A DNA stretch of 9,826 nucleotides from Psychrobacter sp. (GTDB lineage: Bacteria; Pseudomonadota; Gammaproteobacteria; Pseudomonadales; Moraxellaceae), in the NCBI GenBank assembly GCA_029264635.1, contig JARIAA010000067.1, positions 1 to 9,826 of the forward strand, in the 5' to 3' direction. The stretch's first letter is position 1. Each line of letters opens with the position of its first letter. The notes under the pieces were generated by a model, which searched no databases, was not told the origin of the DNA, and saw nothing but the letters and a program-made list of their open reading frames with translations. Positions 1-6,439 of this stretch are shown here, piece after piece. A program made the position numbers and the translations under genes.

Positions 1-330
1 ATCGGTGATGTTTATACGACTTTTGTATTACCAGGGCGCTTATTAAAGGATAAGTATAAAGAGATGGGCTATAAGCGCACGACACTCACGCGCTCTATTG
101 AAGATACAGGGACGCTGTTGTCACCACTTATTCCTTGGAATATGGGTGGTAGCTTTGTCGCCGCCACATTGGGGATAGCAACATTGACCTATGCGCCCTT
201 TGCTTTTGCCTGCTGGTTATCGCCTTTATTTGGGTTGTTATGGGCATTTCTGAATAAATTTATACCACGTGAAGAGCCCGCCATAGACAAGCTTGACACA
301 ACAACTTCAGCTTCAATCAGTGAAGTGTGA
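1..330 (+). CDS. nhaC: Na+/H+ antiporter NhaC family, C-terminal fragment
   Basis: The reading frame is open from base 1, so only the last 109 residues of the protein are here and the start lies to the left of the window. The sequence contains the motif TGTLLSPLIPWN followed by GGSFVAATLG and a hydrophobic stretch around YAPFAFACWLSPLFGLLWAF. This is the characteristic C-terminal end of NhaC-family antiporters (IT superfamily), integral inner-membrane proteins that exchange Na+ for H+ or, in some members, carry organic acids or amino acids. A short polar tail rich in Thr, Ser and Glu follows the last membrane segment. The stop is 17 bases ahead of the next gene on the same strand, so the two are probably co-transcribed. 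The family call is firm. The transported substrate cannot be deduced from this fragment. Confidence 0.85.
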   Translation: MGDVYTTFVLPGRLLKDKYKEMGYKRTTLTRSIEDTGTLLSPLIPWNMGGSFVAATLGIATLTYAPFAFACWLSPLFGLLWAFLNKFIPREEPAIDKLDTTTSASISEV

Positions 331-347
331 TACAAGGAGAGTATGAG

Positions 348-1634
348 ATGTTACAAGAGCAATGTCTATGGAACATGACAGCGCCCAATCTTGATACTTA
401 TCGTCAGATGAGTAGTGACACGCAAGCCGCTATCTGTATTATTGGCGGTGGTTATACAGGGCTATCAGCGGCCATTCATCTGGCTGAAAAAGGCGTCAAG
501 GTTATTTTGCTTGAGAGCCAAACGATTGGTAGTGGCGGCTCAGGTAAAAGTGTGGGGCTGGTCAACGCAGGGACTTGGGCGCAGCCTGATGACTTAAATA
601 TTGCGCTAGGCGAGATGGCAGGTGATCGTCTGACAGAAGCCCTTGGCCAAGCACCAAGCTTGGTATTTGATTTAATCAAGCGTTATAACATCGATGCGCA
701 GGCGACTCAAGCGGGTAATATTCACATGGCACATAATGCCAAAGGGGAGGCCGATGTCGATGTCAGATACGAGCAGCTGCGCCGCCGCGGGGGCAATGTT
801 GAGGTATTAAAAGGCAGTCGTTGCCATGAATATTGCGGCACCAAAAGTATCAATAAAGCACTGCTTGATCATCGTGCAGGTACCATAAATCCACTGGCTT
901 ATGTCAGAGGACTTGCCAAAGTCGCGACAGATCTTGGCGTCACTATCTATGAGCATTCAGCGGTTGAAGCCCTAGAAAAAGTAGACGGCTATTGGTATAC
1001 CAGAACCGCCCAAGCACGAGTCAAGTCTGAGCGCGTTATCATTGCAACGAATGCCTATACCGAAGGCGAATGGACAGAAATCACCAAGACGTTTTATTTG
1101 GTTGCCTATTATCAGATAGCGTCTGAGCCGCTGAGTGGCGAGATTGCTGATCGTATTTTACCGTATAAAACAGGGGCGTGGGACACACGCTTGGCGTTAT
1201 CGAGCTTTCGCCGAGACAAAGACGATCGTTTATTATTAGGAACGGTCGGCGGTAGACAGCTCAAACCCAAAGCCTTTTATCAGTCATGGGCCAATTGTGT
1301 GCAAAAAAGCTATTTCCCTGATCTGCCAGCTTTTAATTGGCAGTATGAGTGGTATGGCAATTTTGGTTTTACGCAAGATCATATTTTTCGCGTTTTAGAA
1401 CCTGCTAAAGGCATTTTAACAGCGACCGCCTATAATGGGCGGGGTATTACCACAGGCACACTAATGGGCAAATGCTTTGCAGATTATATCTTGACCGATG
1501 ACAGAGACAGTATTCCATTGCCATTTAAGACCTTAGAAGAGGCGAAAATACCGTTAAGTACGATAAAATCAGGATTTACAGAGATGGGTTTGACGCTCTA
1601 TCATGCAGGGCAATGTCTAAAAATTATTAGATAA
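348..1634 (+). CDS. FAD-dependent oxidoreductase, DAO family (PuuB/OrdL-like)
   Basis: This 428-residue protein has an N-terminal dinucleotide-binding fold with GGGYTG at residues 33-38, followed by an acidic strand end (VILLES) typical for FAD ribose binding. A second FAD-contact segment (VIIATNAYT) and a C-terminal NGRGITTGTLMG segment complete the DAO fold. The family oxidises amines or amino acids such as gamma-glutamylputrescine or sarcosine with FAD; the substrate here is unknown. The frame is open from a GTG at 327, but the ATG at 348 was chosen because AAGGAG at 334-339 lies 8 bases ahead of it. This also removes an overlap with the upstream stop. The gene follows the NhaC-type transporter by 17 bases, suggesting uptake of a substrate or ion linked to its oxidation. 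It ends facing the convergent sotB-like gene. Confidence 0.85.
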   Translation: MLQEQCLWNMTAPNLDTYRQMSSDTQAAICIIGGGYTGLSAAIHLAEKGVKVILLESQTIGSGGSGKSVGLVNAGTWAQPDDLNIALGEMAGDRLTEALGQAPSLVFDLIKRYNIDAQATQAGNIHMAHNAKGEADVDVRYEQLRRRGGNVEVLKGSRCHEYCGTKSINKALLDHRAGTINPLAYVRGLAKVATDLGVTIYEHSAVEALEKVDGYWYTRTAQARVKSERVIIATNAYTEGEWTEITKTFYLVAYYQIASEPLSGEIADRILPYKTGAWDTRLALSSFRRDKDDRLLLGTVGGRQLKPKAFYQSWANCVQKSYFPDLPAFNWQYEWYGNFGFTQDHIFRVLEPAKGILTATAYNGRGITTGTLMGKCFADYILTDDRDSIPLPFKTLEEAKIPLSTIKSGFTEMGLTLYHAGQCLKIIR

Positions 1635-1669
1635 ATGGGTCAAGGTTTTTGTAAGTACTATCACCTGCG

Positions 1670-1725
1670 ACTAATAATAATTTTCCTTGCATGCTACTAT
1701 CACAGAGGTGACGAAGAATTCATCG
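1670..1725 (+). repeat. Dispersed intergenic repeat, copy A
   Basis: This copy fills most of the gap between two convergent genes. It contains the 13-base core TTCCTTGCATGCT (1683-1695), shared exactly with the copy near 3177. A degenerate left end (ACTAATA at 1670) lies at the same 13-base distance from the core as ACTGGTA in the other two copies. Around its AGAG it can form the small hairpin TCAC-AGAG-GTGA, and it ends with an AAGAATTCAT segment like AAAATTCATT in copy B. It may act as a transcript-end structure between the convergent genes, but no clear U-tract is seen. Confidence 0.6.
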
Positions 1726-1729
1726 CAAT

Positions 1730-2929
1730 TTAACCAAGCCTTCTGCTTAATTCAGGAAAGCGCCTTATCATAAATAACATCAAGAGCAGCGACACACTGG
1801 CAATAGCGGCGCCAACATAGCCCACACTTGATAGTGAAATATGCGTCACCGCATAACCACCAAACAGTGCACCTGCGCCAATACCCAAATTAATAATCCC
1901 TGAGAACATCGACATCAGCATGTCCTGCGCTGTGACATCGACCATGATGACCTTGGCTTGCATGGAGATAATAAGTAGCATCAGCGCGGCGCCCCACAGT
2001 AACGCAATGAAACTCAGCGCCCAGATAGAAGTCACGGCAAATAATAGCACCAGCATAGATAGTAGCATTAATATGATCGATATCAGCATCAATCTGGTAT
2101 TGAACCTATCACCCCAACGGCTAAATATGACACTACCTGCAATCCTTGCCACTCCAAATAATAGCAAGACAACAGTCGCAGCGTTTTCACTGATTGCACC
2201 GACTTGCCGCATAAAAGGCTCGATATAAGAGTACGCGGTATAGTGCGCGGTAAAGACCAGTAGAATCAGTAAATATAAGCAAACCAATAAAGGGTTTTTC
2301 AGCAGTTCAGGAATCTTTCTAAAAGAGCCTTCAAACATACTGGGCAGTGTTGGTAATAGTCTTGCTTGTAGCATAAAGACGATAAAAGCAATTAAACCGA
2401 TGCCACCAAACGTCGCTCGCCAGCCAAACCACTGGCCCACCAAACGTCCTAATGGCACCCCTAGTACCATTGCTAATGACGTACCTGTTGCCAGCACACT
2501 AAGCGCTAGTGCTTTTTTGCCTTTAGGTGCCACGCGTATCGCGATTGCTGCTGTAATGGACCAAAATATCGCGTGTGAGAGCGCAATACCAACGCGGCTA
2601 ATCAGCAATACATCAAAGCTCCATGCAAATACTGACAATATATGGCTGGCGATGAATACGACAAATAAGCCCAACAGCAAACGCTTACGCTCAAAGCGGC
2701 TAGTCAGTAGCATGAGCGGCAACGACATGGCAGCGACGATCCACGCATAGAGCGTCAACATCCAGCCCGTCTCTGCCGTGGTGATAGAAAAATCTTGGGC
2801 GATGTCGCTTAATAGGGCGACAGGGACGAATTCTGTGGTATTCATAATAAAGGCGCTGACGCCCATCAAAAATACTTGAAAATACTGAGTTCGGCGAGCA
2901 TTTGTGCTCACCTCAAGGTTGTGTTTCAT
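1730..2929 (-). CDS. sotB: Sugar efflux transporter, MFS (SotB-like)
   Basis: This 399-residue protein has about twelve hydrophobic segments. Close agreement with E. coli SotB (YdeA) is visible by eye: NTTEFVPVALLSDIA at residues 30-44, TSRFERKR at 76-83 (the loop 2-3 motif), SHAIFWSITA, a TGTSLAMVLGVPLGR segment, TAHYTAYSYIEPF and FSGIINLGIGAGALFG. SotB is a major facilitator superfamily inner-membrane exporter of sugars such as arabinose and of related compounds, driven by the proton gradient. The frame stays open up to an ATG at 3022. The start at 2929 (MKHNLEV) was chosen because it gives the N-terminal length of E. coli SotB, although its ribosome site (GGA about 6 bases upstream) is weak. 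The gene is convergent with the FAD oxidoreductase and has no same-strand partner in the window. Its link to the neighbouring pathway is unknown. Confidence 0.85.
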   Translation of the reverse strand: MKHNLEVSTNARRTQYFQVFLMGVSAFIMNTTEFVPVALLSDIAQDFSITTAETGWMLTLYAWIVAAMSLPLMLLTSRFERKRLLLGLFVVFIASHILSVFAWSFDVLLISRVGIALSHAIFWSITAAIAIRVAPKGKKALALSVLATGTSLAMVLGVPLGRLVGQWFGWRATFGGIGLIAFIVFMLQARLLPTLPSMFEGSFRKIPELLKNPLLVCLYLLILLVFTAHYTAYSYIEPFMRQVGAISENAATVVLLLFGVARIAGSVIFSRWGDRFNTRLMLISIILMLLSMLVLLFAVTSIWALSFIALLWGAALMLLIISMQAKVIMVDVTAQDMLMSMFSGIINLGIGAGALFGGYAVTHISLSSVGYVGAAIASVSLLLMLFMIRRFPELSRRLG

Positions 2930-2963
2930 AAGATCCAATACAAAGAAGAGGTTGCATAAGAAT

Positions 2964-2995
2964 TTGCCAAACAGGAAGTCTAGAACATTTGGCAA
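2964..2995 (-). promoter_or_regulatory. Inverted repeat in the sotB leader
   Basis: TTGCCAAA (2964-2971) and TTTGGCAA (2988-2995) form a perfect 8-base inverted repeat with a 16-base spacer, starting 34 bases upstream of the chosen sotB start. It could be an operator for a dimeric repressor or a leader hairpin. If translation began at 3022 it would instead be inside the coding region. What binds it is unknown. Confidence 0.35.
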
Positions 2996-3163
2996 TAACA
3001 GAGCGGCGAGGCAAGATACCAAGACAATGGTCGAAGTGAAAGGGCTTTTTTGCTAATGATTGTTAATCAGTCACTTATTATTGTCAGGTACAAATTAATA
3101 GTAGGGGAGAAAGAAGCGTATCATCAGGTCAACATAAAATCGATACGTTGATAAACATCTGCC

Positions 3164-3224
3164 ACTGGTATCACTGTTCCTTGCATGCTGCTACCACAGA
3201 GACTACAAAAATTCATTCCAGTCG
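3164..3224 (+). repeat. Dispersed intergenic repeat, copy B
   Basis: The left end ACTGGTA (3164-3170) is followed after 6 bases by TTCCTTGCATGCTGCT. Then come CACAGAGA, AAAAATTCATT and the right end CCAGT (3218-3222). ACTGG and CCAGT are inverted termini, and the spacing from ACTGGTA to TTCCTTGC is the same as in the copy at 7924. Its internal hairpin is degenerate compared with copies A and C. It lies in the non-coding region between divergent genes. Confidence 0.65.
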
Positions 3225-3325
3225 CACTGTATCCGCTTTAAAGTAAATCTAGTATATTAGCAGTATTTATTTTGTAGCTATTGATGTGCTATTATCATTG
3301 AACGATCTATCGTGGGTTTAACCGT

Positions 3326-3368
3326 TTTATACGGCCAATCGTTATTGTCATCAGTGGCGGCGTATAAA
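3326..3368 (+). other. Stem-loop candidate upstream of the small ORF
   Basis: TTTATACG (3326-3333) pairs with CGTATAAA (3361-3368), and directly inside GCCA (3334-3337) pairs with TGGC (3355-3358). The two stems are separated by a 2-base bulge and closed by a 17-base loop. A competing pairing is possible between AACGAT (3301-3306) and ATCGTT (3338-3343). It could be a leader RNA element or a protein-binding site. It is not followed by a U-tract, so a terminator is unlikely. Confidence 0.4.
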
Positions 3369-3417
3369 CCTTGCAACTTCCAGCACGATATAAAACCACT
3401 CTGGTAAAGCGCATGAG

Positions 3418-3476
3418 CCTATACTCCGACATCCTCATTTGTGCCTGCTGTTCTACTTTCTTGTCGGAGTTATAGG
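3418..3476 (+). promoter_or_regulatory. Hairpin overlapping an upstream ribosome-binding site
   Basis: CCTATACTCCGACA (3418-3431) is complementary to TGTCGGAGTTATAGG (3462-3476) with a single bulged base, giving a 14-pair stem around a 30-base loop. The right arm covers most of the AGGA at 3474-3477, which would serve a GTG start at 3485. The downstream ATG at 3497 has its own AAGGTG at 3482-3487, just outside the stem. The structure could therefore favour one start over the other or regulate translation. Confidence 0.5.
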
Positions 3477-3496
3477 ATTTTAAGGTGTCCAATACT

Positions 3497-3943
3497 ATGA
3501 GTTATGTTACCAAGCCGTCTAAATTTACTCGCTGCTATCATCCCTCTCACCCTCTAGCGCAATATATCATTCATCAAATAGATGCGCTTGAGCTGCGCCC
3601 GCAAGATATTATCAAAGCCATGCAGTACCCTTTAAAACATACTATGCCCGCCTGCGAGCGTCTGCGTCATGTATTATCGAATCAACATCTTGGTTTAGAT
3701 GCCAGTTATATAGATAAATATTTTACGGCTGATGCATTCTTAGAAATGTTATTTGCAGTGCTCAAGTTACCTTATGAGGCGTTTGCAGAAGATATTGCAC
3801 AAATTAAAAGTGGCTTGGCACATTATTCTAATGCTGTGCCAAGGTACAGCTTGCAGGCGCAAGTAGGTTTTGATGAGGCAGCTTGGCGTCATGAAAGCGT
3901 GAGCCAAGTAGGATATGCACTGCCAAAATCTAGTAAGGGATAA
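3497..3943 (+). CDS. Small hypothetical protein, unrecognised
   Basis: This 148-residue protein is not recognised. It has no signal peptide and no membrane segment, and it looks soluble and mainly helical. The region from about residue 20 to 55 (AQYIIHQIDALELRPQDIIKAMQYP onward) has the feel of an N-terminal helix-turn-helix or other small helical bundle, with QDIIKAMQY resembling a turn-helix step, but this is only an impression. The ATG at 3497 was chosen with AAGGTG ending 9 bases ahead. An in-frame GTG at 3485 (AGGA at 3474-3477) would add four residues (MSNT). The composition is normal for the neighbourhood, with frequent His and Tyr. Two stem-loop candidates lie just upstream. It is convergent with the TRAP receptor gene 66 bases away and shows no obvious functional tie to it. 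Confidence 0.7.
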   Translation: MSYVTKPSKFTRCYHPSHPLAQYIIHQIDALELRPQDIIKAMQYPLKHTMPACERLRHVLSNQHLGLDASYIDKYFTADAFLEMLFAVLKLPYEAFAEDIAQIKSGLAHYSNAVPRYSLQAQVGFDEAAWRHESVSQVGYALPKSSKG

Positions 3944-4009
3944 CAAGGGCGTTAGGTGTTAAATACTGGCTAGCATAATTTGATCAAAACCTTATACATA
4001 TTGCAGGCG

Positions 4010-5044
4010 TTAGCCTTTACAAGCAGCGCCCGCCGCTTTCGCTTTTTCATAGACGTCATTTGCATCCACTCCTGATACGCTCTTGAGGTACTTTTGTACG
4101 CCAGCTTCAAGCGGGGCACGCCACGCTGGATCATTAAGCGGGTCAGGAATCTCAATCATCGTATCGCCTTTATCCACCGCAGCTTGCCTAACCTCAGCAT
4201 TGACCCGATCAAAGATTTGCGAAGCTTTAGCGCCCATTTGCGCCCCTGAATTGTCATCAATTACTTTTTTTAAGTCATCAGGTAAGCTTTCGTACTTATC
4301 CTTATTCATAGTAACGACAAACGCTGCGTTATAAAATGGTACGTAGGTATGCGCATTGACTAGCTCGTCCAAACGAAAAGCTTGAATAGGCTGCCAAGGT
4401 AAGCTCACTCCATCAATGACGCCGCGCTGCAATGAGGTATAAGTGTCACTTGCCGGCATGCCGATAGTGACTGCACCAACGGACTCTAACATATCGGCTG
4501 CGACCGATGAGGTACGCCGAATGCGCATGCCATTTAGGTCTGATGGCGTGCGAATTGGCTTGTCAACAGTATGTATACCATGAGGTCCTGACCCCATCAT
4601 ATAAAGTAGATGCGTGTCCTCATATTCGTTTGAGATGACGCCATCATCATAAAGTGTATGAAGTACGCAGCTTAACTGCTCTCCTGACTCTGAAACGCCT
4701 GGCAGCTCTGCAATTTGAGAAACGGGGAAACGACCGCTAGTATAGCCCTGCGGCTGTACACCGATATCGATAATGCCTTTTGCAGCGGCATCATAAGTAA
4801 CATCGGGTTTGCTAAGGGTTGCTGAAGGAAAAATCTCAACCTTGATACGGCCATTGGAGTCCTCTTCAACTTGTCTTGCCCAAGGCTCGAACGCTTCTTT
4901 ATTCATAGAATCGTTAAGGGTCATAAAGTGCGAAAACCGAAGGGTAACGACTTCATCGTCATTGGTTGAAGCGCTTTGATTAGAACAGCTAGATAGCGCT
5001 AAAATGCTTGCTAGCGCAACGGCAGAAGACAGTTTTTTGTCCAT
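4010..5044 (-). CDS. dctP: TRAP transporter solute-binding lipoprotein (DctP family)
   Basis: This 344-residue protein starts with a short lipoprotein signal peptide: a lysine-containing n-region, a hydrophobic core, then LSSC with the lipidated cysteine at residue 20. The mature protein has the DctP/TRAP P-subunit layout: VTLRFSHFM near the N-terminus, IKVEIFPSATL, then GMRIRRTSS at 172-180. In that last motif an arginine (about R176) is expected to clamp the substrate carboxylate, followed by GAVTIGMPASDTYTSLQRGVIDG. The family captures organic acids in the periplasm for DctQ/DctM membrane subunits, and neither is present nearby. AAGGA and GGA upstream of the ATG give a good ribosome site. 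A strong-looking promoter and two copies of a 15-bp palindrome lie upstream; the same set precedes the gentisate dioxygenase gene. That suggests an aromatic acid or related carboxylate as ligand, which is inference. Confidence 0.9.
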   Translation of the reverse strand: MDKKLSSAVALASILALSSCSNQSASTNDDEVVTLRFSHFMTLNDSMNKEAFEPWARQVEEDSNGRIKVEIFPSATLSKPDVTYDAAAKGIIDIGVQPQGYTSGRFPVSQIAELPGVSESGEQLSCVLHTLYDDGVISNEYEDTHLLYMMGSGPHGIHTVDKPIRTPSDLNGMRIRRTSSVAADMLESVGAVTIGMPASDTYTSLQRGVIDGVSLPWQPIQAFRLDELVNAHTYVPFYNAAFVVTMNKDKYESLPDDLKKVIDDNSGAQMGAKASQIFDRVNAEVRQAAVDKGDTMIEIPDPLNDPAWRAPLEAGVQKYLKSVSGVDANDVYEKAKAAGAACKG

Positions 5045-5095
5045 TATAAAATCCTTCCTTGGAGAGTGATTAAGACCTTTTTCTATAGAATATTT

Positions 5096-5124
5096 AGTAT
5101 ATAACGAAGGTTAACGGTTGTGAA
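5096..5124 (-). promoter_or_regulatory. Sigma-70-type promoter for the TRAP receptor gene
   Basis: Read on the minus strand, TTCACA (-35, 5119-5124) is followed after exactly 17 bases by TATACT (-10, 5096-5101). Each box matches the sigma-70 consensus at 5 of 6 positions. Transcription would begin near 5089 and leave a leader of about 45 bases. The gentisate dioxygenase promoter has the same two hexamers and the same spacer length. Confidence 0.6.
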
Positions 5125-5166
5125 ATTTATAAAATATTCACTAAAACTAGCGTTTTATTGATAAGA

Positions 5167-5181
5167 TTATGTAATACGTAA
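5167..5181. promoter_or_regulatory. Putative IclR-family operator, site 1 (dctP proximal)
   Basis: TTATGTAATACGTAA is a 15-bp near-palindrome around TTAYGTA-N-TACRTAA, lying 42 bases upstream of the dctP -35 box. It extends with ATTATGTAATA like site 4 upstream of the gentisate dioxygenase gene, matching it at 16 of 19 positions over the extended block. Its right half overlaps a perfect 12-bp palindrome at 5178-5189. Confidence 0.6.
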
Positions 5182-5189
5182 TCGATTAC
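5178..5189. promoter_or_regulatory. Perfect 12-bp palindrome overlapping operator site 1
   Basis: GTAATCGATTAC equals its own reverse complement. With the GTAAT at 5171-5175 it makes three GTAAT half-sites at 7-base steps: two direct and one inverted. A palindrome plus an added direct repeat is a known layout for IclR-family operators of the PobR/PcaU type in Acinetobacter. The likeness is structural only. Confidence 0.45.
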
Positions 5190-5290
5190 TTTATAATCTA
5201 TTAGGTGAAGCATTTTTGACTTGAATAGATGTAAAAGAGGTACAAACTAGATTTATGCATTTGAGAACAGATCATTGAGTCAGAGAATAG

Positions 5291-5305
5291 TTACGTAGTA
5301 TGTAA
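5291..5305. promoter_or_regulatory. Putative IclR-family operator, site 2 (dctP distal)
   Basis: TTACGTAGTATGTAA is palindromic at all paired positions except one. It matches site 3 (upstream of the gentisate dioxygenase gene) at 13 of 15 positions. It lies 124 bases, centre to centre, from site 1 and about 210 bases upstream of the iclR start, so it could also serve autoregulation. Confidence 0.55.
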
Positions 5306-5515
5306 TAATTAAAAATTACTTCCTTAACGCTTTTATTAAATTATTACAAAAAGTAACAATGCATAAATGTTATGTAGCTGATCTACAGAATTGAGTTCTA
5401 CTTAGTACCATAAAAACAGAAAATTTGTGTGCGATTTCTTAAAATGAATGACCCATAGAAAAGATATTCACTAGTTATTCTAATGAGACTATTTATAATT
5501 TTATCCGAGTGAACC

Positions 5516-6367
5516 ATGCCAGAATTAGATAAAAGTCAAAATGGCGTCAAATCAATGGAGATTGGGCTATCTATCTTAGATGTCCTAGTAGATGAACGGG
5601 CGCCCATGAAACTCAAAGACATCTCATCAGCGATGCAGATGCACCCTGCTAAGATACATCGCTATTTGGTAAGCCTGATTCTAAAAAATTATGTTGAGCA
5701 GCTCGATGATAGCAGTTATACGTTAGGGGTTCGAGTCGATGCGTTGAGACAGGCTGGGTTTGACCAAAACAACGTTATGGAGCAACTGACAAAGATAGCT
5801 GTCGATATCAAAAATACTTTACATTGCGGTGTGCAAATAGCCAAATGGTTTAATGAGGGGCCCATTGTCATAAAGTCTGTCGAACCAAACACGCCAATCA
5901 GTATTATTACTCGTGTCGGCTCACGTATGCCTTTGGTGTCATCAGCAACCGGCAAACTTTTGGCAAGTTATCAGCCGAGCAGTATCATTAAACCGTTAGT
6001 ACTGGCAGAGCTGCAGGCCAATAAAGACCAGCATGTAGTCTCTTCATTGTTTGAAGATGAGAGTGTTGAAGTTAAGGAGAGGGACATTTTAGTACAGTGG
6101 CAAGCGTTCGAACAATCATTGCTTGAGGTTAGGGAACAGGGCTATGCCTATGCTATGGGCGATGTCATGAAAGGCATCAATGCGTTTAGTATTGCAATTG
6201 ATATGCAGTGCGCGTCAAGCGATGTCGATTCTATCGTCATGTCTATGAGTAAGCGTTTAGGCCATTCGATTACGGTAATTGGTACCGCAGAGCAGCTCCC
6301 TTACAGTCACAAAAAAAGAATCATTAATAAAATGCTCGCCATAGCGCAGCATTATAAAAGCTTTTAG
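5516..6367 (+). CDS. IclR-family transcriptional regulator
   Basis: This 283-residue protein has the standard two-domain IclR layout. The N-terminal winged helix-turn-helix covers roughly residues 11-75 and opens with GVKSMEIGLSILDVL. Its recognition helix is near HPAKIHRYLVSLI (43-55), followed by a short wing (YTLG). The C-terminal effector domain runs from about 85 to 265 and includes RVGSRMPLVSSATGKLLAS, the family's MPLHATAAGKALLA-type segment, and a G(Y)AYAMGD segment. Such proteins bind small aromatic or keto acids and activate or repress catabolic operons. The gene is divergent from the TRAP receptor gene and convergent with the gentisate operon, which makes it the natural candidate to bind the four shared palindromes. 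Its ribosome site is weak (GAG 6 bases ahead of the ATG), consistent with low expression. Whether it activates or represses cannot be read from the sequence. Confidence 0.9.
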   Translation: MPELDKSQNGVKSMEIGLSILDVLVDERAPMKLKDISSAMQMHPAKIHRYLVSLILKNYVEQLDDSSYTLGVRVDALRQAGFDQNNVMEQLTKIAVDIKNTLHCGVQIAKWFNEGPIVIKSVEPNTPISIITRVGSRMPLVSSATGKLLASYQPSSIIKPLVLAELQANKDQHVVSSLFEDESVEVKERDILVQWQAFEQSLLEVREQGYAYAMGDVMKGINAFSIAIDMQCASSDVDSIVMSMSKRLGHSITVIGTAEQLPYSHKKRIINKMLAIAQHYKSF

Positions 6368-6378
6368 TCGTTTTTACC

Positions 6379-6421
6379 TTATCGAGTGTGCGCAGGCAAA
6401 CTCGATAAAGTTGTCTTTTTT
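6379..6421 (+). terminator. Rho-independent-like terminator after the iclR gene
   Basis: TTATCGAGT (6379-6387) pairs perfectly with ACTCGATAA (6400-6408). Inside, TGC/GCA can add three more pairs across a G/A mismatch around a GCAG loop. A run of six T follows at 6416-6421, about seven bases after the stem, so the U-tract is offset from the ideal. On the minus strand no U-tract follows, so it is assigned to the iclR transcript, although the stem could also protect the end of the convergent message. Confidence 0.6.
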
Positions 6422-6439
6422 GAAAAGTCGCTAATACCT

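Larger units (their letters stand above)
2930..3496. other. Intergenic stretch between divergent sotB and a small ORF
   Basis: About 560 bases without a convincing gene. It holds the sotB leader with an inverted repeat (2964-2995), repeat copy B (3164-3224), and two stem-loop candidates (3326-3368 and 3418-3476) directly ahead of the small plus-strand gene. An open minus-strand frame of 61 codons (3307-3492) has no recognisable similarity and overlaps these inverted repeats, so it was not called. No confident promoter was found for either flanking gene. Confidence 0.6.
5045..5515. other. Divergent control region between the TRAP receptor and IclR genes
   Basis: This 471-base, very AT-rich stretch has no gene. 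It contains the dctP promoter (5096-5124), two copies of the 15-bp palindrome (5167-5181, 5291-5305) and a perfect 12-bp palindrome (5178-5189). A possible iclR promoter near the right end (TTCACT at 5467-5472, 17 bases, TATTTA at 5490-5495) is too uncertain to list. The rest shows nothing recognisable. Confidence 0.7.

Noticed and set aside
476..679. Antisense and out-of-frame open frames inside the FAD oxidoreductase, sotB, dctP, IclR, hydrolase and dioxygenase genes
   Set aside because: They lie wholly within well-supported genes, lack family motifs and are explained as shadows of the coding frame.
3307..3492. A 61-codon minus-strand open frame
   Set aside because: It overlaps the inverted repeats ahead of the small plus-strand gene, has a highly basic and unfamiliar product, and shows no good ribosome site. 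It is treated as chance.
3948..4013. Direct repeat GGCGTTAG flanking the gap between the small ORF and dctP
   Set aside because: Eight bases repeated once with nothing between that looks like an insertion. It is likely chance, and no terminator or mobile element is visible.
5345..5358. TTAC-N5-GTAA near 5345 as a fifth operator
   Set aside because: The half-site spacing is two bases shorter than in the four matching sites and the inner TA steps are missing.
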